A stretch of DNA of 64,000 nt from CAYQDB01 sp964416195 (GCA_964416195.1 CAYQDB010000007.1:1-64000); one strand, 5' to 3'. Counted from the stretch's first letter, positions 8,271-18,630 are shown. The notes: generated by a model not told the origin, from the sequence alone. A program made the numbers and translations.

Positions 8271-8873
8271 TTACCTGGTCTCTAACACTCTTCGAATCGC
8301 TTTGAGCTCTTCCAGTATCTGTTGCAACTGAGCCTGACTTCCCGGGAGAGTACTGGTATCAACAACAGTCGTCGAATCGGAAATGGGATGTAAGCGTTGC
8401 AGTTTTTGGCGTAAACGTTCGTGCAAGTCCTCCCAATGGACCAAACCGGACAATTGACCCTCATAACCTGTCGCTGATCTGGACTGACCGGCTGTTTGTA
8501 TGCGAAGTGCCCCTATGCCCAAGAAACGATCGAAAAGCGTCCGATGTAATAAGAAATCGGTTATGGAACGGTACGGTATGTTCTGCTGTACTTTTGTCAG
8601 GATTCCTTTATGGATAGAAACCTTATCCTCTTCGATATGATACGACAGGTTCTTGATCCACAATATTATGATCGGGACAGAGATGACCCATAATAACAAG
8701 ATGACCCCGATAGTTACAGGCCAGAGGATAGATGCAACCTGGCTTGAGGTAACGGTTTCTTTGAGTGGAATCAAGAGCTGCAAAGCCAGTGCAGTTAGAG
8801 CCACAAAAAAAGAGACAGTCAGCAGAAAAAGCCATTGTTTGACCAGGAGACTTTTGTGAGGTCTTATCTCCAT
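8271..8873 (-). CDS. Membrane protein with bacterial PH (YdbS-like) domain
   Basis: Two transmembrane segments (about residues 13-35 and 48-70 from the chosen start) precede a PH-type domain with the pattern YHIEEDKVSIHKGILTKV and IPYRSITDFLLHRTLFDRFLGIGALRI, the hallmark of the bPH2/YdbS family. The C-terminus is hydrophilic and probably coiled (LQQILEELKAIRRVLE). The family is membrane-anchored with poorly defined roles, often stress-related. AAGGAG sits 6 nt before the ATG at 8873; the in-frame ATG at 8888 has no spacing and was rejected. Transcribed leftward between two repeat copies, with no obvious partner. Confidence 0.8.
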   Translation of the reverse strand: MEIRPHKSLLVKQWLFLLTVSFFVALTALALQLLIPLKETVTSSQVASILWPVTIGVILLLWVISVPIIILWIKNLSYHIEEDKVSIHKGILTKVQQNIPYRSITDFLLHRTLFDRFLGIGALRIQTAGQSRSATGYEGQLSGLVHWEDLHERLRQKLQRLHPISDSTTVVDTSTLPGSQAQLQQILEELKAIRRVLETR

Positions 8874-9023
8874 TTCATGCTCCTTCAATTCAGGGTTGAA
8901 GCGAGAGCTGCATAGATCAATCCAAAATGCTCCCGCAAGTATGCGAATTATAGCCCTGGAGGTCTTCCCGGGTCAAGAAGAATTGCAGCCATGACCTCAC
9001 TCACAGTCTCTTTTCTTGAGACC

Positions 9024-9098
9024 GTAGGGCAGGTGCCCGCCGTGGCGGGCGCTTCTGCCAATATCTTGGTCGGCAGAACCACAGGGGTTCTGCCCTAC
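9024..9098. repeat. GTAGG...CCTAC dispersed palindromic repeat, copy 2 (supplies rarA stop codon)
   Basis: GTAGGGCAGGTGCCCGCC-GTGGCGGGC, spacer, then GGCAGAACCACAGGGGTTCTGCCCTAC. It is the same family as 8127-8195. The last CTAC, read leftward, is GTAG, and its TAG is the stop codon of rarA (9095-9097), so the repeat abuts and slightly overlaps the coding region. Confidence 0.85.
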
Positions 9099-10432
9099 TT
9101 TGTTGATTTCTTCCGATACTCCTTATACTTCTTCAAATACTCCTCCAGCTTTGCCTCGCGGCCGGCCTCTTTGGGATGATAATACTCCGTTCCGGCCAAC
9201 TCGTCGGGGAAGTACTGCTGGTCTGTCAGGGCGTCTTCATACTTGTGGGCGTATTTGTATCCTTTGCCGTAGTCGAGGGCTTTCATCAGCGATGTCGGGG
9301 CGTTGCGGATGTGCAGCGGCACCGGCAGAGAACCTTTCTTTTGTGCGTCCTCTTGCGCCTTGCCAAAGGCAGTATAGGCAGCGTTGGATTTGGGAGCGCA
9401 GGCCAGATATATTACCAATTGAGCAATAGCCAGCTCTCCTTCCGGCGAACCGAGGAAGTGATAGGCGTCTCGTGCGCTTATAGCCAGTGTCAGCGCATAC
9501 GGGTCGGCCAGGCCAACATCCTCTGATGCAAACCGAATCAACCGTCTGACGATGTACAAGGGGTGCTCACCGCCGTCAAGCATCCGGGCCAGCCAGTAGA
9601 GGGAGGCATCCGGGTCGCCGCCCCGCAGGCTTTTATGAAGGGCGGAAATCAGATTGTAGTGCTCTTCTCCTGCCTTGTCATAAACCGACATCCCTTTCTG
9701 GTGGACCTCTTGCAGGTCCTTGACCGTGATGACCTTGTCGGCGCCGAGGTAGGAAGCGGTTGCTTCCAGCAGCGTAAGTCCCCTGCGAGCGTCGCCGTCG
9801 GCTGCAGCGCCGATATACTCAAGCGCTCCTTCGGCGAGGCTGAGGTTAATTTTCCCCAGACCCCGTTCGTTATCTTTCAGAGCACGCCCAACGATTGTCT
9901 TGACGGCCTCTTCTGAAAGCCTTTCGAGGACATAGACCCGCATGCGTGACATCAGGGCCGAGATCACTTCAAACGATGGGTTCTCAGTCGTGGCGCCGAT
10001 GAGAATGATGTCCCCCTTCTCGACATACGGTAAAAAGGCATCCTGCTGGGCCTTGTTGAAGCGGTGGATCTCATCAATGAAGATGTAGGTGCGCCGACCG
10101 GAGAGTTGATAGTAGTTGCCGGCCTTTGAAATAATCCCCTTAACTTCCTTGATGCCCGATGAGACGGCGGAAAAGGGAATGAACTGCCCCCGGGTCGATC
10201 TGGCAATCAGTTCCGCCAGGGTGGTTTTCCCCGTGCCGGGCGGCCCCCAGAATATCATCGAGGTAACCTTGTCGCTTTCAATAGCCTTTCTCAGAGGCGT
10301 GCCGGGGCCGACAATTTTGTCCTGGCCGACAAACTCATCGAACGTCTGCGGCCGCATACGATCAGCCAGCGGCGCGATATCTGATCGAGGATGCTGTTTC
10401 GATTCAGACTCGCCGGAGTTGAAAAAATCCAT
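9095..10432 (-). CDS. rarA: Replication-associated recombination protein A (AAA+ ATPase)
   Basis: RarA (MgsA/Mgs1/WRNIP1 family) acts at stalled replication forks as a tetrameric AAA+ ATPase related to clamp loaders. Walker A is GPPGTGKT (residues 63-70), Walker B is FIDEIH (118-123), and the sensor-like segment [11 protein letters not shown] follows; the C-terminal tetramerisation region contains [13 protein letters not shown] and [10 protein letters not shown], which are typical of the family. At 445 residues it is full length. The natural stop TAG is provided by the edge of a dispersed repeat. It is a single gene, leftward, with no operon partner at either side. Confidence 0.95.
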   Translation of the reverse strand: MDFFNSGESESKQHPRSDIAPLADRMRPQTFDEFVGQDKIVGPGTPLRKAIESDKVTSMIFWGPPGTGKTTLAELIARSTRGQFIPFSAVSSGIKEVKGIISKAGNYYQLSGRRTYIFIDEIHRFNKAQQDAFLPYVEKGDIILIGATTENPSFEVISALMSRMRVYVLERLSEEAVKTIVGRALKDNERGLGKINLSLAEGALEYIGAAADGDARRGLTLLEATASYLGADKVITVKDLQEVHQKGMSVYDKAGEEHYNLISALHKSLRGGDPDASLYWLARMLDGGEHPLYIVRRLIRFASEDVGLADPYALTLAISARDAYHFLGSPEGELAIAQLVIYLACAPKSNAAYTAFGKAQEDAQKKGSLPVPLHIRNAPTSLMKALDYGKGYKYAHKYEDALTDQQYFPDELAGTEYYHPKEAGREAKLEEYLKKYKEYRKKSTK

Positions 10433-10737
10433 AATGACTAAATATACACCGGCAGCGGTGGTCGGACAATCACTAACCTGTTCGTGCGATCTGTGCGAAT
10501 TGCCTCAAATTAAATGTTACCGAAGGATAATAGAATCAAGGAGGGAAATAATACGTTACCTCATACTTGGTATTACCGAAAGGAGACACGAATATGGGTG
10601 GAAATTCAAGGCGAGAGTATTTGGCCATGACGTTCAGAAGTGGTGTCAGCCGACAGCACCTCACGTGGGGGCAGATGTGGACTCGCCTTTGGCGAGCCAT
10701 CCACGAACAGGGGTGTTAAAATCTCGCGGTGGTTGCC
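10433..10737. other. Intergenic region, degenerate dispersed repeat
   Basis: No gene seen. Read on the minus strand, a GTAGGGC-starting repeat begins inside the stop codon of the next gene (10741) and runs through the hairpin GGATGGCTCGCC-AAA-GGCGAGTCC. At 10651-10662 it meets GAGGTGCTGTCGG, which recurs at 40044 and 40942. This looks like a composite of two repeat families. Confidence 0.55.
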
Positions 10738-12285
10738 CTACTTCAAAAGCATCATCTTACGAACGGCTATGTTCTCACCGCACTCAAGACGGTAGAAATA
10801 GACACCAGAGGCTACATCATTGGCGTGAGAGTCGCGCCCATCCCACAGCACCTCGACTTCGCCGTTGTTGCAGCCGTTGAACTCGCGAACAAGCTGCCCG
10901 GCAACGTTGTATATAGACAGGCTCCACTCCGCCTTGACCGGCAGAGAGAAGGAAATGGTCGTGACAGGATTGAAGGGATTGGGATAATTCTGCAGCAGTG
11001 AAAAACCTCGCGGCAGTGTCGCTTCGTTGTAATCCAGTTTGAAAGGATTACCGTTCATATCGGCTACTTGAATCTCGACCAGCCGGGCGTCGTTATCGGG
11101 CAACTCAAGAATCAGAAGCGAGCCGCCTTCCAGCGCCGGTTGGCCTTCCGTATCTACCAGCAGCATAGTGGTAGTGTCGCCGATATTGCCCACAGTAAAG
11201 TCCGGGCCGAAAAAGGTAACGTCCGAAGAGTTCAGTACCCGGCCATCATCACTAACAAAGCGCAGATAGACTGCTCCCACATCCTCCCCGGCATCCAATG
11301 TCAACCTTGTCTTTCCCGCTGACCAAGTCAGAGAGGCTGTCGCTTGAGAAGCGATTTTATATGGGCCAAGAATGGGTGGTATATCGCCGACAACGATCCG
11401 AATGAGCAGGACAAGGTCGCCAACAGTCACCATGCCGTCGAAGTTAATATCACACTGGTCTAACTGCCAATCAGGTTGAGTGATAAAAACAATCAACCCC
11501 CATGTAAAGTAATTCACAAACAGTACCAAATCGGCCATTTCATAGTGAATGCCGTTGAGGTTTACATCTCCCTTGAGAGAATTCGGAAGACAGCAGACAT
11601 CTATCCCTCCGTTCTGAAAAGCCAGCGAGCTGACAACCGCCTGTCCCGGCGGATCCGGGCATGGCGGATCCGGTATCCCGAAGCCGGGGAAAGGGTAGGT
11701 TACAGGATCGGGATCGGGGAAGCCGTACTCGAACAGTTCAACGGCAGTGTAGACGGTATCGTTGTCACGGGAGTAGAGGACATTGTCATCGCAGTCGCGC
11801 CAGTAGAATCGGATGGGCAACCATTCGCACTCAAGCGGACGGCCCGGTATGGGAAGACCCAATAGGCACTCTACCTGTGCCAGATTGTAAGTCGTGCCTC
11901 CGCTATAGCATGAAGGATTGAACCCCGAACTTACGCTGGCAAGAGCAACTATGTTCAACAAATCGGTATAGTCTCCGAGATTGTAATACTGGGCTGAGTC
12001 GTGAATAATCCGGTAAGTGAAGTACTCCCAGCTACAATCCTCGAAGAACTGGCCGGGTGTGACGCTGGTTACGGCGTAGGAACTCTGGTCAACGGCTATG
12101 AGGAGATTGAACCCGCTAATCTCGAAATCCAGGCTGTCGACGGATACTGTAATCGTGGCCGGATGTCCCACCTGGCCGCCATGGTATGAGAATATCTGCA
12201 CCCTTGCCGCCATGGTTGCTGAAGCAGACAATGAAAAGATCAGCAGAGCAACGACCGTGAAAGCATATCTGCATTTGTCACACAT
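10738..12285 (-). CDS. Secreted protein with dockerin-like module and NYPNPFNP C-terminal domain
   Basis: Extracellular or surface protein of 515 residues. A signal peptide (about 1-27, ending SASATMA) is followed by a beta-rich domain (about 30-250) resembling a cohesin-like/S-layer fold. A dockerin-like pair of calcium loops comes next: GDVNLNGIHYEMADLV and CDINFDGMVTVGDLVLL. The C-terminal domain has LLQNYPNPFNPVTTISFSLP, YNVAGQLV and ASGVYFYRL, the FlgD-like/Por-secretion sorting type of FCB bacteria. A longer reading from 12483 exists, but GGGAG lies 6 nt before the ATG at 12285 and the signal peptide starts there. The stop TAG overlaps a dispersed repeat. The partner of the dockerin is not in the window. 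Confidence 0.85.
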   Translation of the reverse strand: MCDKCRYAFTVVALLIFSLSASATMAARVQIFSYHGGQVGHPATITVSVDSLDFEISGFNLLIAVDQSSYAVTSVTPGQFFEDCSWEYFTYRIIHDSAQYYNLGDYTDLLNIVALASVSSGFNPSCYSGGTTYNLAQVECLLGLPIPGRPLECEWLPIRFYWRDCDDNVLYSRDNDTVYTAVELFEYGFPDPDPVTYPFPGFGIPDPPCPDPPGQAVVSSLAFQNGGIDVCCLPNSLKGDVNLNGIHYEMADLVLFVNYFTWGLIVFITQPDWQLDQCDINFDGMVTVGDLVLLIRIVVGDIPPILGPYKIASQATASLTWSAGKTRLTLDAGEDVGAVYLRFVSDDGRVLNSSDVTFFGPDFTVGNIGDTTTMLLVDTEGQPALEGGSLLILELPDNDARLVEIQVADMNGNPFKLDYNEATLPRGFSLLQNYPNPFNPVTTISFSLPVKAEWSLSIYNVAGQLVREFNGCNNGEVEVLWDGRDSHANDVASGVYFYRLECGENIAVRKMMLLK

Positions 12286-12598
12286 GACATTCTCCCGGAG
12301 CTTGTATTGACGTAGTAATGAAGCTACGCCACAATATATTACCAGCCGGCTGATTTTGCAAGCGATTTTACCCAACAGACCTGTGCAAAAACCTTGTGCG
12401 GAGATTGGAGCCGGGCATATGCCGGCGGAGTTATAACGAGGCATCGAGGATGTTTGAAATCGATGGACCATTTGCCAAAGCAAGCCTATAGCACCTCAAT
12501 GATTCAACATTCATATCGTTGCCACTTCCAAATAAGTCTGAAGGTCCCACTCGATACAGTAATTCGTTACCGGTCAAGCTATTACGGAAACAGGCGTT
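12286..12598. other. Intergenic region, nothing recognised
   Basis: Lies between the end of cdaA (12599) and the start of the dockerin protein. I see no gene, terminator with T-tract or repeat shared with the rest of the window. Confidence 0.5.
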
Positions 12599-13360
12599 TT
12601 ACTTGGCCAGATATCCCGCCAGCCGATCTTTGAATTCCGACTTACTGATATCCGAGTCAAGGATGCCGTTGTAGGCAATTGAAATCTTGCTGGTCTCCTC
12701 CGATACCACGATAACCACAGCGTCGGATACTTCGGAGACTCCGATGGCTGCCTTGTGACGCATCCCGTACAGCTTGCGGTAGCGCAGATTGGTAGTCAAC
12801 GGCAGAGAAGCGGCTGCGGCAACGATGTATTCACCCGAAATAATGACAGCTCCATCATGCAGCGGCGTGTATGGCGTAAAGAGAGTCACCAGCAGTTCCC
12901 ACGAGAGCTCGGAGTGCATCTCCTTGCCGGATTCGGCGAAATTGCGCAGGCCGGTGCGCCGTTCGATGACCATCAACCCGCCGTAGCGAAGCTCTGCCAG
13001 GCGCAAAGCAGCCCGCGATACTTCCTCAAGTGATTTCCGCCCCTCGAGAGTAACAAAGCGCCGTAAAAAACGGCTCTGCCCGAGTTGGGCCAGGACACCC
13101 CGCAACTCCGGCTGGAAGACAATAACCAGCACGATCAGACCGAAAGGGGCCAGGTTGGAAAACAACCAGGTTATCCCTTCAAGTTGGAACCAGTAAGCAA
13201 TAAACGCAACGCCGAAGATCAGGAACAAACCGATTATAATCTGCGCTGACCGGGTTCCTTTCATTAGTTTCAGAACCTGGTAGATAATAAACGAGACAAG
13301 CAGAACATCCAGCAAATCCTTGAGGCCGAACTGAATGAAATCATACTGAAAGAGGGTCAT
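12599..13360 (-). CDS. cdaA: Diadenylate cyclase CdaA (c-di-AMP synthase)
   Basis: Makes the second messenger c-di-AMP from two ATP at the membrane. Three transmembrane segments occupy about residues 12-32, 38-58 and 66-84, followed by the DAC domain with PLHDGAVII (DGA at 169-171) and GMRHKAAIG (RHK at 201-203; the usual form is RHR, a conservative change). Length 253 is normal for CdaA. The ATG overlaps the folP stop by 4 bp (ATGA), a sign of translational coupling. The CdaR regulator that follows cdaA in Firmicutes is absent. Last gene of the tilS-hpt-ftsH-folP-cdaA run. Confidence 0.95.
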   Translation of the reverse strand: MTLFQYDFIQFGLKDLLDVLLVSFIIYQVLKLMKGTRSAQIIIGLFLIFGVAFIAYWFQLEGITWLFSNLAPFGLIVLVIVFQPELRGVLAQLGQSRFLRRFVTLEGRKSLEEVSRAALRLAELRYGGLMVIERRTGLRNFAESGKEMHSELSWELLVTLFTPYTPLHDGAVIISGEYIVAAAASLPLTTNLRYRKLYGMRHKAAIGVSEVSDAVVIVVSEETSKISIAYNGILDSDISKSEFKDRLAGYLAK

Positions 13361-14238
13361 GCCGTTTCTCTGATCGCCTGAATTACCTTCAGCGCTTCAA
13401 CTGTTTCGGCAACATCGTGTACTCTCACCATATCAGCGCCGTTAAGCACCGCTGCCGTTGCCGCTGCAATCGATCCTCCCAATCTCTGTTGAACCTCGAC
13501 GACGATTGGATGGAGCATCCAGATAAATCGCTTCCTCGAGGGTCCCACCATTAACGGCAACGAGAACTGCTTGAATCTCCGCAGACCGGACAGAATCTCA
13601 AGGTTGTCGGTAAGCCGTTTGCCAAAACCAATTCCAGGATCAAGAATCAATCTGGTTTTCTCAATTCCGCTTCTCACACAGAAATCAATTCTCTCTTTGA
13701 AAAACTGTGCGATCTCTTCCACGCAGTTCTCGTAGTGTGGGTTGTCCTGCATGTCTCGTGGCGTTCCCAGCATGTGAGTCAGCACCAGAGGTACTTTTTG
13801 GGCGGCCACGAGTTCAGCCATACTGGGGTCAAAGCGCAAAGCGGAAACATCATTAACCATATCGGCTCCCGCCTCAAGGGCGGCCCGAGCGGTAGAGGCT
13901 TTGTAGGTGTCAATCGAGATTGGCAGGTCTGTCTCCTGCCTGAGCTTCTCAATTACAGGTATGATCCGTTCCATTTCCTCTTCAGCCGGCACCGACTCGG
14001 CCCCCGGCCTCGTGGACTCACCACCGATGTCGATAATGCCCGCCCCTTCTCTCTCCATCCGGAGACCATGCTGTATCGCCTCTTCGATTTCCACGAAATG
14101 CCCACCATCAGAAAACGAATCAGGCGTAACGTTGAGAACCCCCATGACCACCGGGTGTGACAGCTCCAACCGACGTCCGCCGGACAACGGTATTACATAT
14201 TTAGTCACTTCCTGTCTAGTGAAAGCCTGTTTTGACAT
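13357..14238 (-). CDS. folP: Dihydropteroate synthase
   Basis: Condenses 6-hydroxymethyl-dihydropterin diphosphate with p-aminobenzoate in folate synthesis. Family motifs are all present: GVLNVTPDSFSDGG, IDIGGESTRPG, ISIDTYK, NDVSAL, DPGIGFGK and GPSRKRFI. From the start at 14238 the protein has 293 residues, near the usual size; that ATG has GAGAGG 5 nt upstream and is preferred over the in-frame ATG at 14286. It overlaps cdaA by 4 bp. The gap back to ftsH is about 230 bp, so a separate promoter is possible. Confidence 0.95.
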   Translation of the reverse strand: MSKQAFTRQEVTKYVIPLSGGRRLELSHPVVMGVLNVTPDSFSDGGHFVEIEEAIQHGLRMEREGAGIIDIGGESTRPGAESVPAEEEMERIIPVIEKLRQETDLPISIDTYKASTARAALEAGADMVNDVSALRFDPSMAELVAAQKVPLVLTHMLGTPRDMQDNPHYENCVEEIAQFFKERIDFCVRSGIEKTRLILDPGIGFGKRLTDNLEILSGLRRFKQFSLPLMVGPSRKRFIWMLHPIVVEVQQRLGGSIAAATAAVLNGADMVRVHDVAETVEALKVIQAIRETA

Positions 14239-14468
14239 CGAAACCTCTCGTTGATACATAAATGACGGTTTGAGGTAAAAAAGCAAGAGATAAAAACGGT
14301 CCGGGAGCTAAACACACGCTTCAGTCATAAACGGACAACTCTTATACGTACGCCCCCTGTTTTGTAGCATCATATTGCAGGAAACAGACCCTCCCCAAAT
14401 CGCGACGGGCAAGTCTGTTCTGCCAAATCTCCACGCAAGGGCAGGCCCTGCTCACGGGATATCTTCTA

Positions 14469-16433
14469 TTAGTGTCCTGGCGGTGGTGTCGGCTCTTTCA
14501 CCGGCTCGACGTCACCGGACGGGCGACCGATGATTTCATCCACCTCGGTGCCATCGATAATTTCCTTTTCCAACAGAGCCTTGGCCAGATCGTGTAGCTT
14601 GTCGATGTTTTTCTGCAGGATTCCTTTGGCAACATCCTCGGCCTTCTTGATAAAGGCAGCCACCTCCTTGTCAATCTGCACCGCCGTGTCTTCGGAATAG
14701 TCCTTCTGCCGGACCATCTCTTTGCCCAGGAAGATGTGCTCCTCGGTCTTGCCGAAAGTCACCGGACCGAGCTTGTCAGACATCCCCCAGTTACACACCA
14801 TCTTGCGCGCCAGCTTGGTGGCTCTCTCCAGATCGTTGCCGGCTCCAGTATCCAGTTGGTTGAAGACCAGAAGCTCGGCCACCCGCCCACCCATCAGCAC
14901 AGCCAGAGTCACCTCGAGGTACTCCTTGGAATGTGTGTGGCGCTCATCCTCCGGCAGCGACTGAGTTACACCAAGCGCCAACCCGCGTGGGATTATAGTG
15001 ACTTTGTGAATCGGATCAGCCTTGGGGAGGAACTTGGTTACCAGTGTGTGACCGCTTTCGTGGTAAGCAATCATTTTCTTCTCTTCATCGGAAATGACAA
15101 GGGACCTTCGCTCCGAACCCATCAACACCTTGTCTTTGGCCTCTTCAAACTCCTCCATAGAGACAGCATCTTTGTCACGACGGGAGGCCAGCAGAGCCGC
15201 CTCGTTGACCATGTTTGCCAGGTCGGCTCCGGACATACCGGGCGTACCCCGCGCCAGAATAGAGAGGTCGATGTCATCGGCCAGCTTGATCTTGCGCACA
15301 TGGACCTCCAGGATTCCCTCGCGTCCCTTAACATCCGGCGTGGGCACTACAATCTGACGATCAAAACGTCCGGGACGCAGTAGGGCCGGGTCGAGGACAT
15401 CCGGGCGGTTGGTTGCAGCAACGAGGATTACACCTTCGTTGGACTCAAACCCATCCATCTCAACCAGAAGCTGATTCAAGGTCTGCTCGCGTTCATCGTG
15501 GCCGCCGCCCAAGCCGGCTCCGCGATGGCGCCCGACGGCATCGATCTCATCAATGAAAATGATGCACGGAGCATTCTTCTTCCCTTGTTCAAACAGGTCA
15601 CGCACCCGGCTGGCACCAACGCCGACGAACATCTCGACAAAGTCAGACCCGGACATCGAAAAGAACGGCACCTCCGCTTCCCCCGCCACAGCACGCGCCA
15701 GCAGCGTCTTCCCGGTACCGGGCGGTCCCAACAGGAGTGCCCCCTTGGGAATCTTTCCTCCCAATCTCTGAAACTTACCGGGGTCACTCAAAAACTCAAT
15801 TATCTCCTGAAGCTCTTCTTTCGCCTCATCCGCGCCGGCTACATCTTTGAACGTCACCTTGGGGCGCTCATCCGTAAGCAGCTTGGCCTTACTCTTACCA
15901 AATGAGAACAGGCCCTTGGGACCTGAGGCGCCTTGCATCTGGCGAAGGAAGAACAGCCAGATAAACACCAGAATGAGCCACGGTAGAATTGAGAGGATAT
16001 ACGAGACGTAATTTGATTCGACCTTGGCAACGATCTTGGCCCCCCCTTTTTCCAATCTGTCCACCAACTCGTAGTTCACGTCGGGAAATGGAATTCTACT
16101 CTTGAACTTCGAGTAGGATTTAGTTGACTCAGTGGAGCTGAATGTCTTCGGTTGCTTCAAAGCGCCTTCGACTTCCTGATCCTTGAAAGTCACCTCGGCG
16201 ATGTTTTCTGCCTCGATTTCCTTCACAAACTCCGAATAAGTGATCTCTGCCCTTTCTGAGCCCGTTCCGGTATAAAGGCTGTAGAACATCAGGGCTATCA
16301 GAGCGAGGGTTACCCAGAAGATTAGAGATTTCCCCGGCCCCTTCCAACTCATCTTCATCGGCTCTTTCGACTGGTCTTCCCCTTTCTTACTCGATAAGGG
16401 AAACCGCCTCTTGTTATCGCTGGGATCCGTCAC
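14469..16433 (-). CDS. ftsH: ATP-dependent zinc metalloprotease FtsH
   Basis: Membrane-anchored AAA+ protease that degrades damaged membrane proteins and short-lived regulators. Transmembrane segments lie at about 36-54 and 143-163, with a periplasmic loop between. Walker A GPPGTGKT is at 236-243, Walker [16 protein letters not shown] follows, the arginine-finger region [17 protein letters not shown] is intact, and the zinc site HESGH is at 458-462. Length 654 is typical. The C-terminal tail ends [11 protein letters not shown]. It is in the conserved neighbourhood with tilS and hpt upstream. Confidence 0.97.
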   Translation of the reverse strand: MTDPSDNKRRFPLSSKKGEDQSKEPMKMSWKGPGKSLIFWVTLALIALMFYSLYTGTGSERAEITYSEFVKEIEAENIAEVTFKDQEVEGALKQPKTFSSTESTKSYSKFKSRIPFPDVNYELVDRLEKGGAKIVAKVESNYVSYILSILPWLILVFIWLFFLRQMQGASGPKGLFSFGKSKAKLLTDERPKVTFKDVAGADEAKEELQEIIEFLSDPGKFQRLGGKIPKGALLLGPPGTGKTLLARAVAGEAEVPFFSMSGSDFVEMFVGVGASRVRDLFEQGKKNAPCIIFIDEIDAVGRHRGAGLGGGHDEREQTLNQLLVEMDGFESNEGVILVAATNRPDVLDPALLRPGRFDRQIVVPTPDVKGREGILEVHVRKIKLADDIDLSILARGTPGMSGADLANMVNEAALLASRRDKDAVSMEEFEEAKDKVLMGSERRSLVISDEEKKMIAYHESGHTLVTKFLPKADPIHKVTIIPRGLALGVTQSLPEDERHTHSKEYLEVTLAVLMGGRVAELLVFNQLDTGAGNDLERATKLARKMVCNWGMSDKLGPVTFGKTEEHIFLGKEMVRQKDYSEDTAVQIDKEVAAFIKKAEDVAKGILQKNIDKLHDLAKALLEKEIIDGTEVDEIIGRPSGDVEPVKEPTPPPGH

Positions 16434-16520
16434 ACCTACTCCAAATTTGTTAGTAAACCCTCACAACTATTATACTCAGAAAAAGGGCACTCTACTAATA
16501 TCGGAATTAGAAGCCCACTC

Positions 16521-17078
16521 CTATTGTTCAATTACCCGTCCGACAAAGGGCAGGTTTCGATATTTTTGGGCGTTGTCCAACCCGAAGCCGATCACAAAGT
16601 CGTTGCCGATTGAAAACCCCTTGTACTTGATATCCAGCTTCATCCTGTGGCTGGCAGGTTTGTCGATGAGTGTAACAAGCTCAACCGAGGCCGGTTCCTC
16701 TTTGTGAACCCGCTTCATGATAGCCGTAGCCGTTTTCCCCGTGTCGACCACGCCTTCAACCACTAAGACATGCCGACCCTTGAGCAGGATCGACGGCTCA
16801 CCAGCCAGTACTACATCGTCGGAGGGCCTCTTCCCATGGCGATAAGAAGCAGCCGATACAAAGTCGAGTTCAATCGGCAGTTTTATAGCTCGCATAAGAT
16901 CAGCCAGAAATACCACCCCGCCTTTCATGACTCCCAGAAGCACAGGAGTCCGACCGGCGTAATCCTGGGTTATCTGTTCGCCTATCTCCGCTACGCGGTG
17001 GGCTATACAATCTTGATCCAAAAGCACCTCAAACGGTATGTACTGGACTTTTTCTTCGCTCAGTGACTTCAATTCCAA
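16521..17078 (-). CDS. hpt: Hypoxanthine phosphoribosyltransferase
   Basis: Salvages hypoxanthine/guanine with PRPP to IMP/GMP. The PRPP-binding motif appears as VLVVEGVVDTGKTA (usually VxxVEDIxDTGxT; the ED pair is EG here, a change at one of two conserved acidic positions). LLGVMKGGVVFLADLMR and DFVIGFGLDNAQKYRNLP are typical. Start is uncertain: the frame opens with TTG at 17078, preceded directly by AAGGTGA, which overlaps tilS by 50 bp; a GTG farther in is possible but would shorten a conserved region. Length 185 matches the family. The tilS-hpt-ftsH order is conserved across many bacteria. Confidence 0.9.
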   Translation of the reverse strand: MELKSLSEEKVQYIPFEVLLDQDCIAHRVAEIGEQITQDYAGRTPVLLGVMKGGVVFLADLMRAIKLPIELDFVSAASYRHGKRPSDDVVLAGEPSILLKGRHVLVVEGVVDTGKTATAIMKRVHKEEPASVELVTLIDKPASHRMKLDIKYKGFSIGNDFVIGFGLDNAQKYRNLPFVGRVIEQ

Positions 17079-18432
17079 TCACCTTAGTTGTTGATGAGTT
17101 TATTTTCACCCGGTCGGCAATCTCATATCCGACCAGCCATACGATTCCTTTCTGATCGCACACGACCGGAATCTCGTCTCGGTATACTCTGGCGACTCTC
17201 CTGTCGGTCAGGTAATTACCGATCTTTTTTGTCCCTTTCATACCTAACGGAACAAACCGGTCTCCACGTTTTATGTTACGAACCACAAGCGGCGGGAATA
17301 ACCTCTCCCAATCAAGCCACACCCGCCGGGAGCGCTTGGTCTTTTCCAGCGGTCCATCGAAAACAACCGGTAATCGGCAGCGTATGTTCAGTCGAAGCTG
17401 GGACAACTTGCAGGTTTTGCCCGGCTTTAATTCTTCTGAGTACGCAAAACCTCCCTTGCTGTACAGAACTAACTTGTCGCCTGTCCTGATCGCCTGCCTT
17501 TCGTCCGGGAGCGAGAGCGCTTTTCCCCCGGTCAGGCAGACTTCATCCAGCCGGTTGACCACTGTCCTGTCCGGCGCCTGTCCATAAGGTGAAAGCTCTC
17601 TGAGGCAATGCCTTAACAGCCTGCGCCGCAACCATATATCATATTCCCTAAATCGCTTCAAATCAAGTTCTATTTTGCCCCCGACAGTAGTTCTGACGAT
17701 CTTTTTTTGAGCTCTTCGGACAATGCCGTTCAGAAAGGCTTCTTCCTGATGAGCCGTCTCAGACAGGTTCAACAGCGCTACATCAACCTGCGGATTGAGG
17801 TAGCGGCGAACGTCCGTCAACAACCTGTTCCGGATATAGTTCCGTGCGAAGTCGATACCGGTATTGGTTTGATCCACGCAGAATTGCAACCGATGCCTCT
17901 TAAGATAAGCGTATATCTCTTTCTTGGTGACATCATAAAGGGGCCTGACAAGACCTCCGCGTTTGATCGGGATCCCCTGCAAACCGGTGCGGCCAGTGCC
18001 GCGAAGAATGCGAAAAAGTATTGTCTCCACTCGGTCATCAACATGATGCCCCAAGGCGATCCTGTCGCAGCCGTACTCGGTGGCGAGCTTTTTGAACAGG
18101 CTGTAGCGGAAATCACGAGCTGTTTCCTCAAGACCCTTCTTCTTTGATCGAGCCAGCGCCGGAATATCTTCGCGTACAACGGTTAGTTCCACACGTAGTT
18201 TGTCACAGAGCTCCCGACAGAATCTCTCCTCCTTTTTGGCCGCCCTCGGCCTGATCTGGTGGTTCACATAAACCACCGCCAGCCTCAACTCCATTCCCTT
18301 TTGAAGACAGCTCAACAGGTGCAGAAGCGCTACCGAATCCGGCCCGCCGGAAAGAGCCACAAGGACAGAATCACCCACCGACAGGAGCTCGTGCTCACGA
18401 ATTGTATTTCTCACCTTCTTAAGCATCCTCAT
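17029..18432 (-). CDS. tilS: tRNA(Ile)-lysidine synthase
   Basis: Modifies C34 of the CAU-anticodon tRNA-Ile to lysidine, changing it to read AUA. The N-type ATP pyrophosphatase P-loop SGGPDS is at residues 28-33 from the chosen start, followed by LGHHVDDRVETILFRILRGTG and a C-terminal TilS domain (LGMKGTKKIGNYLTDRRV). The upstream in-frame ATG at 18537 would add 35 residues unlike the family, so the ATG at 18432 (or 18426) is preferred; length is then 467. First gene of the run leading to cdaA. Confidence 0.93.
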   Translation of the reverse strand: MRMLKKVRNTIREHELLSVGDSVLVALSGGPDSVALLHLLSCLQKGMELRLAVVYVNHQIRPRAAKKEERFCRELCDKLRVELTVVREDIPALARSKKKGLEETARDFRYSLFKKLATEYGCDRIALGHHVDDRVETILFRILRGTGRTGLQGIPIKRGGLVRPLYDVTKKEIYAYLKRHRLQFCVDQTNTGIDFARNYIRNRLLTDVRRYLNPQVDVALLNLSETAHQEEAFLNGIVRRAQKKIVRTTVGGKIELDLKRFREYDIWLRRRLLRHCLRELSPYGQAPDRTVVNRLDEVCLTGGKALSLPDERQAIRTGDKLVLYSKGGFAYSEELKPGKTCKLSQLRLNIRCRLPVVFDGPLEKTKRSRRVWLDWERLFPPLVVRNIKRGDRFVPLGMKGTKKIGNYLTDRRVARVYRDEIPVVCDQKGIVWLVGYEIADRVKINSSTTKVIGIEVTERRKSPVHTV

Positions 18433-18630
18433 ATCCAAGATAACAGATAATCCTGCAAGGTCGAGGCAAAAGTTGACGCACAACCGGGCCCATCGTTGAT
18501 AGTAGCAACTATACAGGCCAACAACAACGTTGAACAAAAGGAGACATTACTTTCCGAAAAGCGTCGCGCTGGTGTCTAAACTGCCGCTTGAACTCTTGCA
18601 GAGTCGAAGACGGCAACTAACAGAGTTGTG

